From positions 105,908,551-105,972,550 of the forward strand of contig CM073895.1 in NCBI GenBank assembly GCA_037176705.1: DNA of 64,000 nucleotides. Reading direction: 5' to 3'. Below the pieces are notes generated by a model. It was not told the DNA's origin. It saw nothing but the letters and a program-made list of their open reading frames with translations, and did not search any database. How positions within the stretch are numbered: the first letter of the stretch is position 1; each line of letters begins with the position of its first letter. The translations under genes were made by a program, and so were the position numbers. Below, one piece after another: positions 27,755-39,584 of the stretch. Source of the DNA: Molossus alvarezi. Its lineage: Eukaryota; Chordata; Mammalia; Chiroptera; Molossidae.

Positions 27755-27949
27755 TCAAGCCCATTTTTGAAGGCGATACTTGGAAAAACTTTGGTTTCTG
27801 CTGTAGCAGTTGGTTTCACATGATTCTTACTCAGAACAGTGAACCAACGTATGGCCTAGACTGAATCAATGGTAAGATTGATAACTACTGGTGTCACACA
27901 TGTGCATTCCTGAAGCAGTGAAAGTGAACACATCTAAAGTGATGTAGTT

Positions 27950-27966
27950 GAAACATTGGTTGTCTC
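27950..27966. repeat. L1 target-site duplication, left copy
   Basis: gaaacattggttgtctc, part of the satellite monomer, directly precedes the L1 5' end. Confidence 0.88.
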
Positions 27967-28786
27967 GAATGACCGAAAATTGGCGACGGAGTGAACGGAG
28001 CTACACATACCGTCTCCCAGAACCAAACTGGTATTACAACTCTAACACAGACAAATCGACAGGAAAAACCAACAGAAAAGCAGTTTGGAGGACCATACAA
28101 CGAGGGACACTGACTCCATCCCGGTAGGCTTGCGAAGGCGCGAGACGGGGCTGGGAGCCCACGGTCGGCAGCTCGGCAGCGGCCTTCGCTGGGAGCAGCG
28201 CCCTCGGGTTACACTCCCAGTCGGCTCCACAGCGCAGCCGGGACAGAGGCTAAAACAGCCACAGCCACTCACCTTGGGCTCCGGCAGAGGGAGGGCAGAC
28301 TGGACTGGAGCTGTGTCGGGACACTCGGGGTTTGGAGGGCGCTCGGAGCTTTGGCTGAGTGCAGCCACTCAGGACAGTGGCCACATTGCTCCTTCCCAGG
28401 GCTCTGAGGAGAGGCAGCAGCCCCTCCCTCGGAGATCCAACCCCACCCTGTGGGCCATTGAAGTGCTAATTGAGGCTCACTAACAACTAACATCTGCCCC
28501 ACCCTCGTGAAAGCCCCTTGACTGAGCACCAGACGGAGTTTTTCAATCAACTGACAACCCAAAACTCATCAATTGACCTAGACTGCTAGCTCCAGGCAAA
28601 AAGCTAGAGGATAACAGTACGTTTCCTGGGCTGGCAACTTTAACCAGGAAAGTAAGACTTGACAGTGGTGTTCAACGTGGGTCCTCCCTCGCTCATCTAA
28701 ACACAGGAGAGGGAGCCACAAACAGCAGAACACCAACACCCACAGGGAGAACTTGACAGGCTCCAAAGCCCACAGTGATAGCCAAA
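27967..28786 (+). promoter_or_regulatory. L1 5' untranslated region
   Basis: About 820 bp of sequence richer in GC than the satellite, between the left target duplication and the ORF1 start. In L1 elements this region holds the internal RNA polymerase II promoter. I could not identify individual factor sites with confidence. Open frames here, including one at 28085-28483, lack recognisable domains. Confidence 0.8.
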
Positions 28787-29668
28787 ATGGTGAAACACAG
28801 AAACAGAAGTCAAATGAAAGAGCAAGACACCTCCACCGAAGATGAGATCAATGTGGAGCAATTAGGCATGTTAACAGAGCTAGAATTCAGAGCCATGATC
28901 TTGAGGAAGTTGAACAGCATGAGTAAGGACATAGAGACACTGAAAATAAGCCAAATGGAAATTAAAAACCAACAAGAAGAGATAAAAAATGACATATCCG
29001 AAATGAAAAACACATTGGAAGGTTTAAAAAGCAGAGTAGGGGAAGCTGAGGACCGGATCAGTGAATTAGAAGACAGGGTAGAAAAAATCAACCAATCAGA
29101 AAAACAAAAGGAAAAAACTATTAAAAAACAGGAAGACAGCTTAAGAGAACTATGGGACAACTGGAAACGGAATAATGTTCGCATCATAGGAGTCCCCGAA
29201 GAAGAAGAAAATGAGCAAGGGATAGAGAATATATTCAAAAAAATAGTGAGAGAAAACTTCCCTAATTTGGTGAAGGAAGAAGGCATTCATGTCCAAGAAG
29301 CACAGAGAGTCCCAAGTAAGAAGAACCCAAACAGGTCCGCACCAAGACACATAGTAATTAAAATGCCACACATTAAAGACAAAGAGAGAATCCTAAAAGC
29401 AGCAAGAGATAAGCAACAGGTTACCTACAAAGGGAACCCCATAAGGCTCTCAGCGGACTTCTCACAAGAAACACTACAGGCCAGAAGAGAATGGCATGAA
29501 GTAATCAAAGTCATGAAAAACAAGAATCTGAATCCAAGACTACTCTACCCAGCAAGGCTATCATTCAAACTAGAAGATCAAATAAAGAGCTTCCCAGACA
29601 AAAAAAGGCTAAGGGAATACATTAGCACCAAACCAGCACTGCAAGAAATGTTAAAAGGACTGCTGTAA
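28787..29668 (+). CDS. ORF1: L1 ORF1 protein (RNA-binding chaperone)
   Basis: A 293-residue protein that in L1 elements forms trimers, coats the L1 RNA and acts as a nucleic-acid chaperone in the cytoplasmic ribonucleoprotein. The start is the ATG of MVKHRNRSQM; the frame is open 12 nt further upstream but without an ATG. Residues about 30-120 are rich in E, K and heptad leucine/isoleucine positions, as in the trimer coiled coil. VRIIGVPEE at 131-139 marks the start of the RRM-like domain. The C-terminal domain runs to the end (LREYISTKPALQEMLKGLL). The length is within the range of mammalian ORF1p and the frame is uninterrupted. ORF2 follows after 45 nt. Confidence 0.93.
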   Translation: MVKHRNRSQMKEQDTSTEDEINVEQLGMLTELEFRAMILRKLNSMSKDIETLKISQMEIKNQQEEIKNDISEMKNTLEGLKSRVGEAEDRISELEDRVEKINQSEKQKEKTIKKQEDSLRELWDNWKRNNVRIIGVPEEEENEQGIENIFKKIVRENFPNLVKEEGIHVQEAQRVPSKKNPNRSAPRHIVIKMPHIKDKERILKAARDKQQVTYKGNPIRLSADFSQETLQARREWHEVIKVMKNKNLNPRLLYPARLSFKLEDQIKSFPDKKRLREYISTKPALQEMLKGLL

Positions 29669-29713
29669 TTAGCAGTAGAAATGGGAAGAAAAATAAAACC
29701 ACACTAAACAAAA

Positions 29714-32700
29714 ATGGCAATAAATAAGTACATATCAATAATCACCTTAAACGTAAATGGATTGAATGCTCCCATAAAGAGACACAGAGTAGCTGATTGG
29801 ATAAGAAAGCATGACTCATCTATATGTTGTTTACAAGAGACCCACCTCTCAACAAAAGACTCACATAGGTTGAAAGTGAAGGGATGGAAAAAAATTTTCC
29901 GAGCAAATGGAAAGCAAAAAAAAGCTGGTGTAGCAATTCTCATATCTGATAAAATAGATTTCAAAATGAAGACCATAACTAGAGACAAAGACGGCCACTA
30001 CATAACCTTGAAAGGATCTATCCAACAGGAAGATATAACCTTGATAAACATATATGCACCCAATATAGGAGCACCAAAATATATTAAAAATCTTCTGGAG
30101 GACTTCCAAGGAGAAATCGACAATAATACAATCATAGCAGGGGACTTCAACACCCCGTTGACAGCACTGGATAGATCCTCTAGGCAAAAAATTAGCAAGG
30201 AAACAGAGACTCTAAATGAAGCACTAGACCAAATGGATTTAATAGATATCTACAGAGAATTACACCCCAAAACTACAGAATACACATTCTTCTCAAGTGC
30301 ACATGGGACATTCTCAAAGATAGACCACATGATAGGACACAAACTAAATCTCTACAAGTTCAAGAAGATTGAAATCATATCAAGCATCTTCTCAGATCAC
30401 AATGGCATGAAACTAGAAATCAATTGCAACAAGAACATGCAAAGACATTTCAACACATGGAGGCTAAATAGCATGTTATTAAACAATGAATGGGTCACCG
30501 AGGAGATCAAGGAAGAAATTAAAAACTTCCTGGAAACCAATGAAAATGAACACACAACAACACAAAATCTATGGGATGCAGCGAAAGCAGTTCTGAGAGG
30601 GAAGTTCATAGCACTACAGGCCTACCTCAAAAAACAAGAAAAATTTCTAATTGACTGTCTAACCTCACAACTTAAAGAATTAGAAAGCAAACAAAAAGAA
30701 AACCCCAGAGCAAGTAGAAGGAAGGAAATAGTAAAGATCAGAGCAGAAATAAATGACATAGAGACCAAAAACACAATTCAAAGGATCAATGAAACAAAGA
30801 GCTGGTTTTTCGAAAAGATAAACAAGATTGATGGACCCTTAGCTAGACTCACCAAGAAACAAAGAGAGAGAACCCAAATATACAAAATCAGAAATGAAAG
30901 AGGAGAAGTAACAACCAACACCACGGAAATACAAAAGATCGTTAACAACTACTATGAACAACTATATGGCAACAAATTCGACAATCTAAGCGAAATGGAC
31001 AAATTTCTAGAAACACACAGTCTCCCAAAACTATTCCCGGAAGAGATAGAAAACTTGAACAGACCAATAACAACTAAGGAAATTGAAGAGGTAATCAAGA
31101 CTCTCCCAGCAAACAAAAGCCCAGGCCCAGATGGTTTCACAGGGGAGTTTTACCGAACATTCCAAAAAGAACTAACACCCATTCTCCTCAAACTATTTCA
31201 AAAAATTCAAGAAGAAGGAAGACTTCCAAACACGTTCTATGAGGCCAGCATAATTCTAATTCTAAAACCGGAAAAAGACACTACGAAGAAAGAAAACTAC
31301 AGGCCAATATCCCTGATGAACTTAGACGCCAAAATCCTGAACAAAATATTAGCAAATCGGATCCAGAAATACATCAAGAAAATTATTCACCATGACCAAG
31401 TGGGATTCATTCCAGGGATGCAAGGCTGGTACAATATTCGCAAATCAATAAACGTGATACACCCCATAAACAAAATGAAGAATAAAAACCACATGATCAT
31501 ATCAATAGATGCTGAAAAAGCATTCGACAAAATCCAGCATCCATTTCTGATAAAAACGCTCAGCAATGTAGGAATAGAGGGATCATATCTCGACATAATA
31601 AAGGCCATATATGAAAGACCTACAGCCAACATCATACTCAATGGGCAGAAACTAAAAACATTTCCATTAAGAACAGGAACAAGACAGGGATGTCCACTTT
31701 CGCCACTCTTATTTTACATTGTACTGGAAGTCTTAGCCACAGCAATCAGACATGAAGAAAAAATTAAAGGGATCCAAATTGGAAAGGAGGAAGTGAAACT
31801 GTCATTATTTGCAGATGACATGATATTGTACATAGAAAACCCTAAAGACTCCATCAAAAATCTATTAGACTTAATAAATGAATTTGGCAAAGTAGCAGGA
31901 TACAAAATTAACGTCAAGAAATCGACGGCATTCTTGTACATCAATGATGAACTCACAGAAAGAGAAACTGAAAAAACAATCCCATTTACCATCGCTCCAA
32001 AAAAATTACGATACCTAGGAATAAACTTAACCAAAGAAGTAAAGGACCTATTTGCAGAAACCTACAGGTCATTGAAAAAAGAAATAGAGGAAGATATAAA
32101 AAAGTGGAAGCACATACCCTGTTCATGGATTGGAAGAATTAACATAATTAAAATGTCCCTACTACCCAAAGCAATCTATAGATTCAATGCAATCCCCATC
32201 AAAATACCAACGACATATTTCATAGAACTAGAACAAATACTTCAAAAGTTCATATGGAACCAAAAAAGACCTCGAATAGCCACAGCAATCTTGAAAAAGA
32301 AGAACAAAGTAGGTGGGATCACAATACCAGATATCAGGTTATACTACAAAGCGACTGTAACCAAAACAGCCTGGTACTGGCACAAGAACAGGCATATAGA
32401 CCAGTGGAACAGAATTGAAAACCCAGAAATGGACCCAAGGCAATACGCTCAATTAATATTTGACAAAGGTGGCAAGAGCATACAGTGGAGTCAAGACAGC
32501 CTCTTTAATAAATGGTGTTGGGAAAATTGGACAGCTACATGCAAAAAAATGAAACTAGACCATCAACTTACACCATACACCAAAATAAACTCAAAATGGA
32601 TAAAAGACTTAATTGTGACCCGTGAATCCATAAAAATTCTAGAAGAAAATGTAGGCAACAAAATTTCGGACATCATTCGGAGCAGAATTTTCACTGATAC

Positions 32701-33538
32701 ATCACCTAAGGCAACAGAAATAAAGGAGAAAATGAACACATGGGACTACATAAAACTAAAAAGCTTCTGCACAGCAAAAGAAACAATCATCAAAATGGAA
32801 AGGCAACCCACTGTATGGGAGAACATCATTGCCAATGATGTATCAGATAAGGGGTTAATTTCCAATATATAGAGAGTGCTCATACAACTCCACAAAAGGA
32901 AGACAAAGAACCCAATTAAAAAATGGGCAGAGGAGCTGAATAGAAACCTCTCCAAACAGGACATACAAATGGCCAAGAGACATATGAAGAAATGCTCAAC
33001 ATCACTAATCATCAGAGAGATGCAAATTAAAACAACAATGAGGTATCACCTCACACCTGTCAGAATGGCCGCCATCAACAAATCATCAAACAACAAGTGT
33101 TGGCGAGGGTGTGGAGAAAAGGGGACTCTAATACACTGCTGGTGGGAATGCAGACTGGTGCAGCCGCTATGGAAAACAATATGGTGCTACCTCAAAAAAT
33201 TAAAAATTGAACTTCCATTTGACCCAGTGATCCCACTGTTGGGAATATACCCTAAGAAGCCTGAAACAACAATCAGGAAGAATATATGTACCCCCATGTT
33301 CATAGCAGCACTATTTACAATAGCTAAGATCTGGAAACAGCCCAAGTGTCCACCAGTAGACGAATGGATAAAAAAGCTGTGGTACATATACACAATGGAG
33401 TACTATGCAGCGGTAAGAAAGAAAGATCTCTTATCCTTTGAGACGATATGGAGGGACCTGGAAAGTATTATCCTAAGTGAAAGAAGCCAAGCAGAAAAAG
33501 ACAAATACCACATGATCTCACTTATATACGGAATATAA
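29714..33538 (+). pseudogene. ORF2: L1 ORF2 (endonuclease / reverse transcriptase) with one nonsense codon
   Basis: The L1 enzyme that nicks target DNA and reverse-transcribes L1 RNA at the nick. The frame is open for 1,052 codons (29714-32872), ends at a TAG at 32870-32872, and continues in the same frame without other interruption to the natural stop at 33536-33538. The N-terminal endonuclease shows LNVNGLN, the acidic residue in QETHL (E42), AGDFN and SDHNGM. The reverse transcriptase shows [14 protein letters not shown] and the catalytic FADD (residues 699-702). The TAG removes the C-terminal Cys-rich segment ([18 protein letters not shown], from 33098), which is needed for efficient retrotransposition in studied L1s. 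The truncated protein would retain both catalytic domains; whether it is stable is unknown. Confidence 0.93.
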
Positions 33539-33803
33539 TGAAATAACAGTCTGAGGAATACAGTAAACCCAGACACATGGAAGTAGGGCACAGACTGACA
33601 TCCCTCAGAAGAGGGGATGGGGGGTGGGGGGGTGGGAAGAGATAAACCACAGAACTTATATGCATGTATGCATGACCAATGGACATGGACAACTAAGCCG
33701 GGGACAGGGTGGGGGGGGGGTGGGGGTGCCAATGGGGTAAAAAGGTAAAATATCTGTAACAAAAATAAATAAAAAAGCTGTGGTACATATACAAAAAAAA
33801 AAA
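33539..33803 (+). other. L1 3' untranslated region with G runs and A-rich tail
   Basis: Contains two G-rich tracts, about 33612-33640 and 33700-33728, typical of the polypurine segment of mammalian L1 3' UTRs and able in principle to form G-quadruplexes. It ends with 'aaaaataaataaaaaa', a 25-nt copy of internal L1 sequence, and a final A run. Confidence 0.85.
33769..33793 (+). repeat. 25-nt copy of ORF2 sequence inside the L1 tail
   Basis: The segment beginning ataaaaaagctgtgg and ending acatataca is identical to 33368-33392 in the 3' part of ORF2. It lies between the AATAAA-like end of the 3' UTR and the terminal A run. Confidence 0.85.
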
Positions 33804-33820
33804 GAAACATTCGTTGTCTC
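33804..33820. repeat. L1 target-site duplication, right copy
   Basis: gaaacattcgttgtctc follows the L1 A tail; it differs from the left copy at one base and continues into satellite sequence (catgcaagg). Confidence 0.88.
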
Positions 33821-35130
33821 CATGCAAGGAGTAAATCCATGAATTGGAAGACACTGACAATACCAAGGGTTTTTCACATTGAACATCTCTGTGAATGAGA
33901 ACAAGAGGAGTGTTCTAGAGAAAATGCACTTGTGCAGTGGACCTGGGTATCCATTTCAATTACGTACACACTAACTATGCCCTGTGTGCAGGGCATACTT
34001 TACATTGGAGTGTCAAACAGTGTTGTAAGTAGATGCAGGTGTCTACCTTCTTTCCTATGTGACCAGGAAAGTCAACCTGTACTAGTTGATGAGGCAGCCT
34101 TTCCACATACTACCTATTAGCCCAGCATATGTGTTATTTGCCTGGAAGTGTCTATGAGTCAGCTTGATATCCAGCAAAGGCTGGGCTGCAGAAATCAAAC
34201 ACATTGTTTAGGGCAATGTTCAGGTCATGGAAATCTATACCCTATTCAGTTCTACACACATTTTTTAAAGTTGTGAACGAATGAATCAGTGTCATTCTTG
34301 GATCCATCATACATTTCACTGTTTGTACCGATTTCCTCAAAAAACATAAGGAGTAGATACCTGTTTTCTCCTGAGAATTCAAAGTAAACGCTTTCCATCA
34401 TTGTGAAATGCTGGAATTGTACCTTGTTCATGAATGGAATCTCCCGAACCTATCTTTCTAATTCCCTGTGACCAATTCAGCCTATTTCTTGATAACTGCC
34501 AAGTACTCAATCCCCTTATTCCAGCCATTAGAACAAAAAAGGGATCAATTTAAAAGAGGGAGTGTCAGTCTTTGAACAATGGTCATGGATTCACTTGTTT
34601 CAAGACTATTTCCCCGAAGAACCTATGGGAATACACTGGCATAGTCAAAAGTGTTCATGACTGGTGTTCTTTCTGTGCAGAATAATAGAATAACATTCAG
34701 TTCAAGAGCAGAATGGACACCTTAATACGGTTGCAGTGTCCAATGGACAGTTTAGTGGCTCCCTGTTCAAAGAACTGTGTCCAATAGACAACCTTCTTCA
34801 AATAATATCCAAATATTGAGAAAAAGATTCTAGGGCTATACCCGCTTCACACGAAATGGAACCACCACTGTTGTACTGTTTTTCATATTACGTGTTCTTA
34901 GTACAGTTGTGGAAAGTATTGATTTAAGGAAATGTGGCTACCTGACTCTTGATAGGTCCTTAGATATACTTTTCACTCTAGTTTGATTGTAGGAGAGTGT
35001 ATACAAACCAAACCTTTTCCAAATGAACTGTGTGAGAACTCTTCACTTCAGTGGCACCAAAGTCACTTACATAAAGCCTAGAGCGTGAGGATCCTCAAAG
35101 CATATGTTGTTTTGGTTAAGTGTTTAAGAA

Positions 35131-37354
35131 ATGTCAATTTGTAAAGGTGTAATCACACTTAAACTTCGCAGTGTAAGTTTCTTTCCCTTGTTTCAGACAA
35201 AGAGACACAAGACTTGCTGGTGCAGTCTTGGATATACTGAACTATGGGCAAAACTCTGTGAGAGCCAGGGGCCACATTCAATCAGTGGCATGTTTTTCCC
35301 TGGGAAGTTAAGTACCTTTGCAGGGAAAGTGTGAACAAACATGTTCTAGTCAAACAACTGTTGGAATGAATGAATATTTCCATTTGGGTTAAGTGAATGC
35401 ACAGATCTTGAGTAACATGAACACTTTAACGTACATTCTCCTCGTTTTATAGGGAGATCCAGTCATATCATGGAAAGAACAACTAGGACAGAGCACACTT
35501 ATGTGTAGAATCAAAAGTTATCCCTTTTTGTGTTCTGTGTTGTTCATGGTTTCAAAGATTGGATCGTATTGTAGCCCTTTTTTTTTTTTTTTATCCTCAC
35601 CTGAGGATATTTTTCCATTTTTTGTACAGATAGAGTGGGAGGGAGAGAGAGGAAGGTAGAGAGAGAGAGAAACATCGACGTGAAGGGACACATCGAGTGG
35701 CTGCCACCCGCACGACCAACCAGGGCCGGGGACAAACAGCAACCGAAGTACATACCCTTAGCGGGATCCAAACCCGGGTCTCTCCGGACCGCAGGCCGAC
35801 GCTCTAACCGCTGAGCCAACCTGGCCAGGGCTCAAGCCCATTTTTGAAGGCGATACTTGGAAAAACTTTGGTTTCTGCTGTAGCAGTTGGTTTCACATGA
35901 TTCTTACTCAGAACAGTGAACCAACGTATGGCCAAGGCTGAATCAATGGAAAGATTGATAACTACTGGTGTCACACATGGGCATTCTTGAAGTAGTGAAA
36001 CTGAACACATCTAAAGTGATGTAGTTGAAACATTGGTTGTCTCCATGCAAGGAGTAAATCCATGAATTGGAAGACACTGACAATACCAAGGGTTTTTCAC
36101 ATTGAACACCTCTGTGAATGAGAACAAGAGGAGTGTTCCAGAGAAAATGCACTTGGGCAGTGGACCTGGGTATCCATTTCAATGACTTACACACTAACTA
36201 TGCCCTGTGTGCAGGGCATACTTTCCATTGGAGTGTCAAACAGTGTTGTAAGTAAATGCAGGTGTCTGCCTTCTTTCCTTTGTGACCAGGAAAGTCAACC
36301 TGTACTAGTTGATGAGGCAGCCTTTCCACATACTACCTTTTAGCCCTGCATATGTGTTGTTTGCCTGGAAGTGTCTATGAGTCATCTTGATATCCAACAA
36401 AGGCTGGGCTGCAGAAACCAAACACATTGGTTAGGGCAATGTTCAGGTCATGGAAATCTATACCCTATTCAGTTCTACACACATTCTTTAAAGTTGTTAC
36501 CGAATGAATCACTGTCATTCTTGGATCCATCATACATTTCACTGTCTGTACCGATTTCCTCAAAAAACATAAGGAGTAGATACCTGTTTTCTCCTGAGAA
36601 TTCAAAGTAAACGCTTTCCATCATTGTGAAATGCTGGAATTGTACCTTGCTCATGAATGGAATCTCCCGAACCTATCTTTCTAATTCCCTGTGACAAATT
36701 CAGCCTATTTCTTGATAACTGACAAGTACTCAATCCCCTTTCTCCAGCCATTAGAACAAAAAAGGGATCAATTTAAAAGAGGGAGTGTCAGTCTTTGAAC
36801 AATGGTCATGGATTCACTTGTTTCACGACTATTTCCCCGAAGAACCTATGGGAATACACTGGCATAGTCAAAAGTGTTAGTGACTGGTGTTCTTTCTGTG
36901 CAGAATAATAGAATAACATTCAGTTCAAGAGCAGAATGGAAACCTTAATACGGTGGCCGTGTCCAATGGACTCTTTAGTGGCTCTCTGTTCAAAGAACTG
37001 TGTTCCAATAGACATCCTTCTTCAAATAATATCCAAATATTGAGAAAAAGAGTCAAGGGCCATACCCGCTTCACACGAAATGGAACCACCACTGTGGTAC
37101 TGTTTTTCAGATTACGTGTTCTTAGTACAGTTGTGGAAAGTATTGATTTAAGGAAATGTGGCAACCTGACTCTTGATAGGTCCTTAGACATACTTTTCAC
37201 TCTAGTTTGTTTGTAGGAGAGTGTCTACAAACCAAACCTATTCCAAATGAACTGTGTTAGAACTCTTCACTTCAGTGGCACAAAAGTCACTTCCATGAAG
37301 CCTAGAGCGTGAGGATCCTCAAAGCATATGTTGTTTTGGTTAAGTGTTTAAGAA
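35131..37354. repeat. Satellite monomer 15, carrying a SINE
   Basis: Contains the same SINE at the same internal position as monomer 14 but no L1. Without the SINE it is about one normal monomer long. Box intact at 37064-37080. Confidence 0.86.
35578..35831 (-). mobile_element. tRNA-derived SINE (bat Ves-like), copy 2
   Basis: Same orientation and same position within the monomer as copy 1, with the same derived left flank (gtattgtagccc). The body differs from copy 1 at three positions I could see (near 35657, 35728 and 35820) plus T-run length. This is better explained by duplication of a SINE-bearing monomer than by a second insertion. Confidence 0.85.
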
Positions 37355-39016
37355 ATGTCCATTTGTAAAGGTGTAATCACACTTAAACTTCGCAGTGAAA
37401 GTTTCCCTTGTTCAAGACAAAGAGACACAAGACTTGCTGGTGCAGTCTTGGATATACTGAACTATGGGCAAAACTCTGTGAGAGCCAGGGGCCACATTCA
37501 CTCAGTGGCATGTTTTTCCCTGGGAAGTTAAGTACCTTTGCAGGGAAAGTGTGAACAAACATGTTCTAGTCAAACAACTGTTGGAATGAATGAATATTTC
37601 CATTTGGGTTAAGTTAATGCACAGATCTTGAGTAACATGAACACTTTAACGTACATTCTCCTCGTTTGATAGGGAGATCCAGTCATATCATGGAAAGAAC
37701 AACTAGGACAGAGTACACTTATGTGTAGAATCAAAAGTTATCCCTTTTTGTGTTCTGTGTTGTTCATGGTTTCAAAGATGGGATCGTCTTGAAGCCCACG
37801 TTTGAAGGCGATACTTGGAAAAAGTTTGGTTTCTGCTGTAGCAGTTGGTTTCACATGATTCTTACTCAGAACAGTGAACCAACGTATGGCCAAGACTGAA
37901 TCAATGGAAGATTGATAACTACTGGTGTCGCACATGGGCATTCTGGAAGCAGTGACACTGAACACATCTAAAGTGATGTAGTTGAAACATTGGTTGTCTC
38001 CATGCCAGGAGTAAATCCCTGAATTGGAAGACACTGACAATACCAAGGGTTTTCCACATTGAACATCTCTGTGAATGAGAACAAGAGGAGTGTTCTAGAG
38101 AAAATGCACTTGTGCAGTGGACCTGGGTATCCATTTCAATGACTTACACACTAACTATGCCCGGTGTGCAGGGCATAGTTTACATTGGAGTGTCAAACAG
38201 TGTTGTAAGTAAATGCAGGTGTCTGCCTTCTTTCCTATGTGACCAGGAAAGTCAACCTGTACTCGTTGATGAGGCAGCCTTTCCACATACTACCTTTTAG
38301 CCCTGCATATGTGTTGTTTGCCTGGAAGTGTCTCTGAGTCATCTTGATATCCAACAAAGGCTGGGCTGCAGAAACCAAACACATTGGTTAGGGCAATGTT
38401 CAGGTCATGGAAATCTATACCCTTTTCAGTTCTACACACATTCTTTAAAGTTGTGACCCCTTAATCAGTGTCATTTGGATCCATCATACATTTCACTGTT
38501 TGTACCGATTTCCTCAAAAAACGTAAGGAGTAGATACCTGTTTTCTCCTGAGAATTCAAAGTAAACGCTTTCCATCATTGTGAAATGCTGGAATTGTACC
38601 TTGTTCATGAATGGAATCTCCCGAACCTATCTTTCTAATTCCCTGTGACAAATTCAGCCTATTTCTTGATAACTGACAAGTACTCAATCCCCTTATTCTA
38701 GCCATTAGAACAAAAAAGGGATCAATTTAAAAGAGGGAGTGTCAGTCTTTGAACAATGGTCATGGAATCACTTGTTTCAAGACTATTTCCCCGAAGAACC
38801 TATGCGAATACACAGGCATAGTCAAAAGTGTTCATGACTGGTGTTCTTTCTGTGCAGAATAATAGAATAACATTCAGTTCAAGAGCAGAATTGAAACCTT
38901 AATACGGTTGCAGTGTCCAATGGACTGTTTAGTGGCTCCCTGTTCAAAGAACTGTGTTCCAATAGACAACCTTCTTCAAATAATATCCAAATATTGAGAA
39001 AAAGATTCTAGGGCTA

Positions 39017-39022
39017 TACCCG
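39017..39022. repeat. Provirus target-site duplication, left copy (tacccg)
   Basis: The six satellite bases before the 5' LTR are identical to 46060-46065. Confidence 0.93.
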
Positions 39023-39426
39023 TGTGGGAGACATTTTGCATGGCATCCATTTTGTTAAAATCTGCTCTGCCATCACCTTCCCCAAGGCAGGATGTCTCTG
39101 CCTTCTGCATTTCTTTATCTCTACATTTCTTTAAGTAAAATCTGCTCTGCCATCACCTTCCCCAAGGCAGGATATCTCTGCTTTATCTCTGCATTTTGAA
39201 CCATTTACTCAGTCTTTTGTTCCACCCGTGCTTGGGGTGGTTACTCAATAACTATCGCTTGATAACAAATGATCTTGTTTTTCCTGCCCTATATATTGTG
39301 TAAATTTTCCCAGAATAAACGAGACTTGATCAGAGCCTTGTCTTGTCTCCATTTCTCGTGTCTCTTGTCCCTCCTCATCCTCACTCCCCCTCTAGAGTCC
39401 TCGTTGCTCGACCTCGGGACGGGTCA
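39023..39426 (+). repeat. 5' LTR (404 bp)
   Basis: Begins TGTGGGAG and ends GGGTCA, with the TG...CA ends of retroviral LTRs. A TATA-like TATATAT is at 39290-39296 and a polyadenylation signal AATAAA at 39314-39319; their closeness implies a very short R region placement typical of compact betaretroviral LTRs. U3 holds a 45-bp direct repeat with one mismatch (39057-39101 and 39137-39181), resembling duplicated enhancer segments. Confidence 0.95.
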
Positions 39427-39584
39427 AGTGGCGCCCAACTTGGGGCTCCAGCACGGGGTTCCAGTGAAGGACGCCGTTCGAGTGGCCGGCAGAAAGGAAA
39501 GCAAAGTAAAATAAAAGAAAAGAAAAGAGGGAACGACGTGGGAACCTGCTGCGTCTGCACCCCTCGGGTAAGTGAACGGCGATC
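39427..39584 (+). promoter_or_regulatory. Proviral leader with major splice donor
   Basis: The 158-nt leader between LTR and gag contains the primer site, a purine-rich stretch (about 39494-39537) and a strong splice donor, GG|GTAAGT with the intron starting at 39568. The donor lies 17 nt before the gag ATG. Packaging signals probably lie here, but I cannot delimit them. Confidence 0.78.
39429..39446 (+). other. Primer binding site, tRNA-Lys type
   Basis: TGGCGCCCAACTTGGGGC, two bases after the LTR end, matches the 18-nt tRNA-Lys(1,2) primer site used by type D betaretroviruses with one mismatch (T for G at position 12). Confidence 0.9.

Larger units (their letters stand above)
27967..33803 (+). 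mobile_element. Near-full-length LINE-1 retrotransposon
   Basis: A 5.84 kb non-LTR element with a GC-rich 5' UTR, ORF1, a 45-nt spacer, ORF2, a short 3' UTR with G runs and an A-rich tail. It is bounded by a 17-bp target duplication with one mismatch. The target junction on the bottom strand (TTTC/AA) is close to the L1 endonuclease preference. The 5' end appears complete rather than truncated. ORF1 is open; ORF2 has one in-frame stop, so this copy is probably not autonomous but is young. Confidence 0.95.
27057..35130. repeat. Satellite monomer 14, split by a SINE and an L1
   Basis: The monomer runs to 27502, is interrupted by the minus-strand SINE, resumes at 27755, is interrupted at 27967 by the L1 and resumes after the second L1 target duplication at 33821. 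Removing both elements and one target copy of each leaves about 1,960 bp. Box intact at 34840-34856. Confidence 0.85.

Noticed and set aside
28085..28483. A 132-codon open frame in the L1 5' region
   Set aside because: It lies in the GC-rich L1 5' UTR, overlaps open frames on the other strand and has no recognisable domain.
29704..29988. Antisense open frames over L1 and over proviral pol
   Set aside because: These are shadows of A-rich sense coding sequence, with no domains of their own.
33612..33728. G runs as a telomeric or independent regulatory element
   Set aside because: They are the usual polypurine tracts of the L1 3' UTR, not TTAGGG repeats.
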